Assembly: GCA_947463755.1 (NCBI GenBank)
Contig: CANHUK010000112.1
Coordinates: forward strand, 1-6,051
Source: Chitinophagaceae bacterium
GTDB lineage: Bacteria > Bacteroidota > Bacteroidia > Chitinophagales > Chitinophagaceae
Length of the DNA stretch: 6,051 nt
Direction of reading: 5' to 3'
The notes under the pieces were generated by a model. It was given only the letters and a program-made list of their open reading frames with translations. It did not search any database and had not been told where the DNA came from. Made by a program: the position numbers and the translations under genes. Shown in pieces: positions 4,117 through 6,051 of this stretch. Positions within the stretch are counted from its first letter, which is position 1. Every line of letters begins with the position of its first letter.

Positions 4117-6051
4117 ACGCAGAATTCCTGCCCGCATTGATGATCCCAAAGGAACAACGCATCACCAGCTTTTCATATACCTCCTTGTCTGCTGACTGCA
4201 TCATGCGCTCCTCCAGTTCCCGAACCTTTGTGATGGCAAACTGCTGGATAGTTGTCAGCGGTAATACAATGCGCTCCCGCATCTGCACAGACAACTGCTC
4301 TACCGGATAGTCTGCCATCAGTTCTGTTTTGCCCGACAATTGAAAGATGTACCTCCGGGTGAGTTCATATTCGCCATGGATCATATGCCAGATCTCGCCA
4401 TACACGGGATGGTCACTTAAGAATCGCGTAAGCGGGAAATGACATTTCTGCATCGCCATTTCACAATTATCGATCAGCGTCTTGAAAAAAGCGGAACGCT
4501 GATAGAGTCCCTTGACATCAGAAAGCCTGCCCTCCTCGTCCATTCGGCGCAGAGCTGTTCCCACACCGTAATACCCGGTCACGTTCTGCTTGAGCTGGCT
4601 CCAGGCGCCAACGAAAGGGATCGCCCGAAGGTCCTTTAAACTCAGCCGACCGGATGCGCCACGCTTCGCCGGACGACTGCCGATATTGGTCTCTGCATAG
4701 AACCGAAGCGGACTGGCATGCCCCAGATAATCCAGGAAATGGGGATGCTCCCTAAGATGCACATACGCCTCATGACCGATCACACTCAACTCCTCCAGCA
4801 AACGCTGATCAGAAACCTCCATCGTCACCGGATGCTCGGATAACAGATCGTTACTCAGGCCGGCGTGCAACAGCTGCTCAATATTGTACTGGGCCGCATC
4901 CACCGTACCGAAATTCGAACTCACCGTCTGACCCTGCACGGTCAACTGGATCTCGCGATTGGCGATGTTCCGGCCCAGGGACGCATAAAACTTGTGGGTC
5001 TTGCCCCCGCCACGGGCAGGAGGACCGCCACGGCCATCGAAGAACACCACTTCGATCCCATATTGCCTGGAAATGCGGGTCAACTCCTCCTTGGCGCGAT
5101 AGATACTGAAATTCGCCATAAGATAGCCACCATCCTTGGTGCCATCACTGAATCCAAGCATGATGGTCTGCCGGTTGCCCCGCTGCGCCAAATGCGCACG
5201 ATAGCCCGGCAGATTGTACAATTCCTCCATGATGCGCTCTGCCCGGAGCAGATCATCGATCGTCTCGAACAGCGGCACAATGTCTACCGAGATCGAATGA
5301 CGGTCCCAGCCGGCGAGTACAAATAAAGCAAGCACCTCCATCAGATGACGCGCACTGTTGCATTGGCTGATGATGTAACGACCCGCGCCGGCCTCACCAT
5401 TCATCGCCTGAATGCGGCGGATCACACGGATGGACTCCAGTGTCTCTCCAGCCATGCCATCGATAACGATGTCTTCGGGTATGGCAGAAGATAAATTCGT
5501 AAGGCAAGCCTCCTGATCGGCGGATGACATTGCAGGGTATTCGGAAGGCAAACCCAACCCGGCTTCAGAGAGTTGCTCGAGAACTTTTCCATGCACCGAG
5601 CTGTCCTGACGGATATCAAGGGAAGCGAAATACAAACCAAACAGCATGACTTTGTTCATCAGACTGTCCACCATCGTTATGAACAGACCATTATGCTGAT
5701 ACAACATGGTCTCCCGGATCTGTGTAAGTGTCGAAAGGATCTCTTCTTTCGTCAGTTCCGTCCTCAAGCCGGGGATGAAAATGTTATCGTAGAGCTTACG
5801 CTCCAGATCCTGAAGCGGTGCTTCCACGCCCTCGAATGTCAACCGGCGCTTCAAACGACGCACCTCCATGTAGTAGCACTTGATGATACTGCCACGCAAC
5901 GCCTCCGCAACCCGCAACGTAGTGTCGGCGGTGACAAACGGATTGCCGTCGCGGTCGCCACCGGGCCAGAATCCCATCTGGATCACCGGATGCCCCGCTT
6001 CCGGCATCGCATCCGGAAACTGAGCACGCATTTGCGTGATGATGCGTCCGC
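4115..6051 (-). CDS. ppc: Phosphoenolpyruvate carboxylase, 3' part (5' end outside window)
   Basis: C-terminal 644 or so residues of phosphoenolpyruvate carboxylase, the cytoplasmic anaplerotic enzyme that joins PEP and bicarbonate to give oxaloacetate and phosphate. The frame stays open to the right edge (GRIITQMRAQ), so the Met at 6031 is internal and the N-terminal part with the catalytic His (E. coli H138) is outside. Counting from that Met, visible motifs are GFWPGGDRDGNP (20-31), SLDIRQDSSVH (137-147), IMLGFSDGTKDGG (290-302), FDGRGGPPARGGGKTH (331-346), TNIGSRPAKR (448-457) and the C-terminus GRNSA. By eye, K299 matches E. coli K546 and R141 matches R396. The aspartate-inhibitor residues K773, R832 and N881 seem kept as K529, R585 and N636. 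The loop is divergent: FDGRGG where E. coli has FHGRGG, and the terminus is RNSA instead of RNTG. The family is about 850-900 residues long, so this is roughly three-quarters. There is no frameshift. Confidence 0.96.
   Translation of the reverse strand, partial: GRIITQMRAQFPDAMPEAGHPVIQMGFWPGGDRDGNPFVTADTTLRVAEALRGSIIKCYYMEVRRLKRRLTFEGVEAPLQDLERKLYDNIFIPGLRTELTKEEILSTLTQIRETMLYQHNGLFITMVDSLMNKVMLFGLYFASLDIRQDSSVHGKVLEQLSEAGLGLPSEYPAMSSADQEACLTNLSSAIPEDIVIDGMAGETLESIRVIRRIQAMNGEAGAGRYIISQCNSARHLMEVLALFVLAGWDRHSISVDIVPLFETIDDLLRAERIMEELYNLPGYRAHLAQRGNRQTIMLGFSDGTKDGGYLMANFSIYRAKEELTRISRQYGIEVVFFDGRGGPPARGGGKTHKFYASLGRNIANREIQLTVQGQTVSSNFGTVDAAQYNIEQLLHAGLSNDLLSEHPVTMEVSDQRLLEELSVIGHEAYVHLREHPHFLDYLGHASPLRFYAETNIGSRPAKRGASGRLSLKDLRAIPFVGAWSQLKQNVTGYYGVGTALRRMDEEGRLSDVKGLYQRSAFFKTLIDNCEMAMQKCHFPLTRFLSDHPVYGEIWHMIHGEYELTRRYIFQLSGKTELMADYPVEQLSVQMRERIVLPLTTIQQFAITKVRELEERMMQSADKEVYEKLVMRCSFGIINAGRNSA

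Noticed and set aside
4865..5326. 153-codon plus-strand open frame inside ppc
   Set aside because: It lies antisense to conserved ppc motifs including the GRGG loop, with no family resemblance and no independent promoter.

Overview
The window looks like chromosomal DNA of a member of the Bacteroidota. Four things point this way. The gltD and phosphoenolpyruvate carboxylase proteins have the sequence style of that phylum, notably the carboxylase loop GRGGPPARGGG. A BBP2-like outer-membrane porin directly follows the ammonium transporter. No convincing Shine-Dalgarno sequence precedes any start codon. The best promoter candidates resemble the Bacteroidota -33 TTTG / -7 TAnnTTTG type. The placement is inferred by reading, not by a search, and I do not name a genus.

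Layout, left to right. The 3' half of gltD (glutamate synthase small subunit, + strand) ends at 713 and is followed by a strong intrinsic terminator (737-768). A very AT-rich intergenic block follows (about 770-1016; only 29 of 180 bases are G or C in 781-960). It holds an A/T hairpin, a 15-bp dyad, a split direct repeat and a candidate promoter. Next come a complete ammonium transporter gene, amt (1017-2402), and a complete outer-membrane beta-barrel porin gene (2501-3571), probably one transcription unit closed by a textbook terminator (3601-3632). A complete bactofilin gene (3687-4103) stands alone. It converges, with an 11-bp gap, on the 3' three-quarters of ppc (phosphoenolpyruvate carboxylase, - strand, 4115 to beyond the right edge).

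The left two-thirds is a nitrogen-assimilation neighbourhood. The porin may let small solutes cross the outer membrane, Amt moves ammonium across the inner membrane, and GltD with its GltB partner (expected upstream, outside the window) turns glutamine and 2-oxoglutarate into glutamate. Ppc replenishes oxaloacetate and so the 2-oxoglutarate supply, but its proximity may be chance. No PII (glnB/glnK) gene is in the window.

I see no mobile element, tRNA, rRNA or CRISPR array, and no clearly undescribed system. The items most worth a second look are the regulatory block before amt, the amt-porin pairing, the possibly leaderless bactofilin transcript, the hairpin spanning both stop codons of the convergent pair, and the divergent active-site loop of Ppc.
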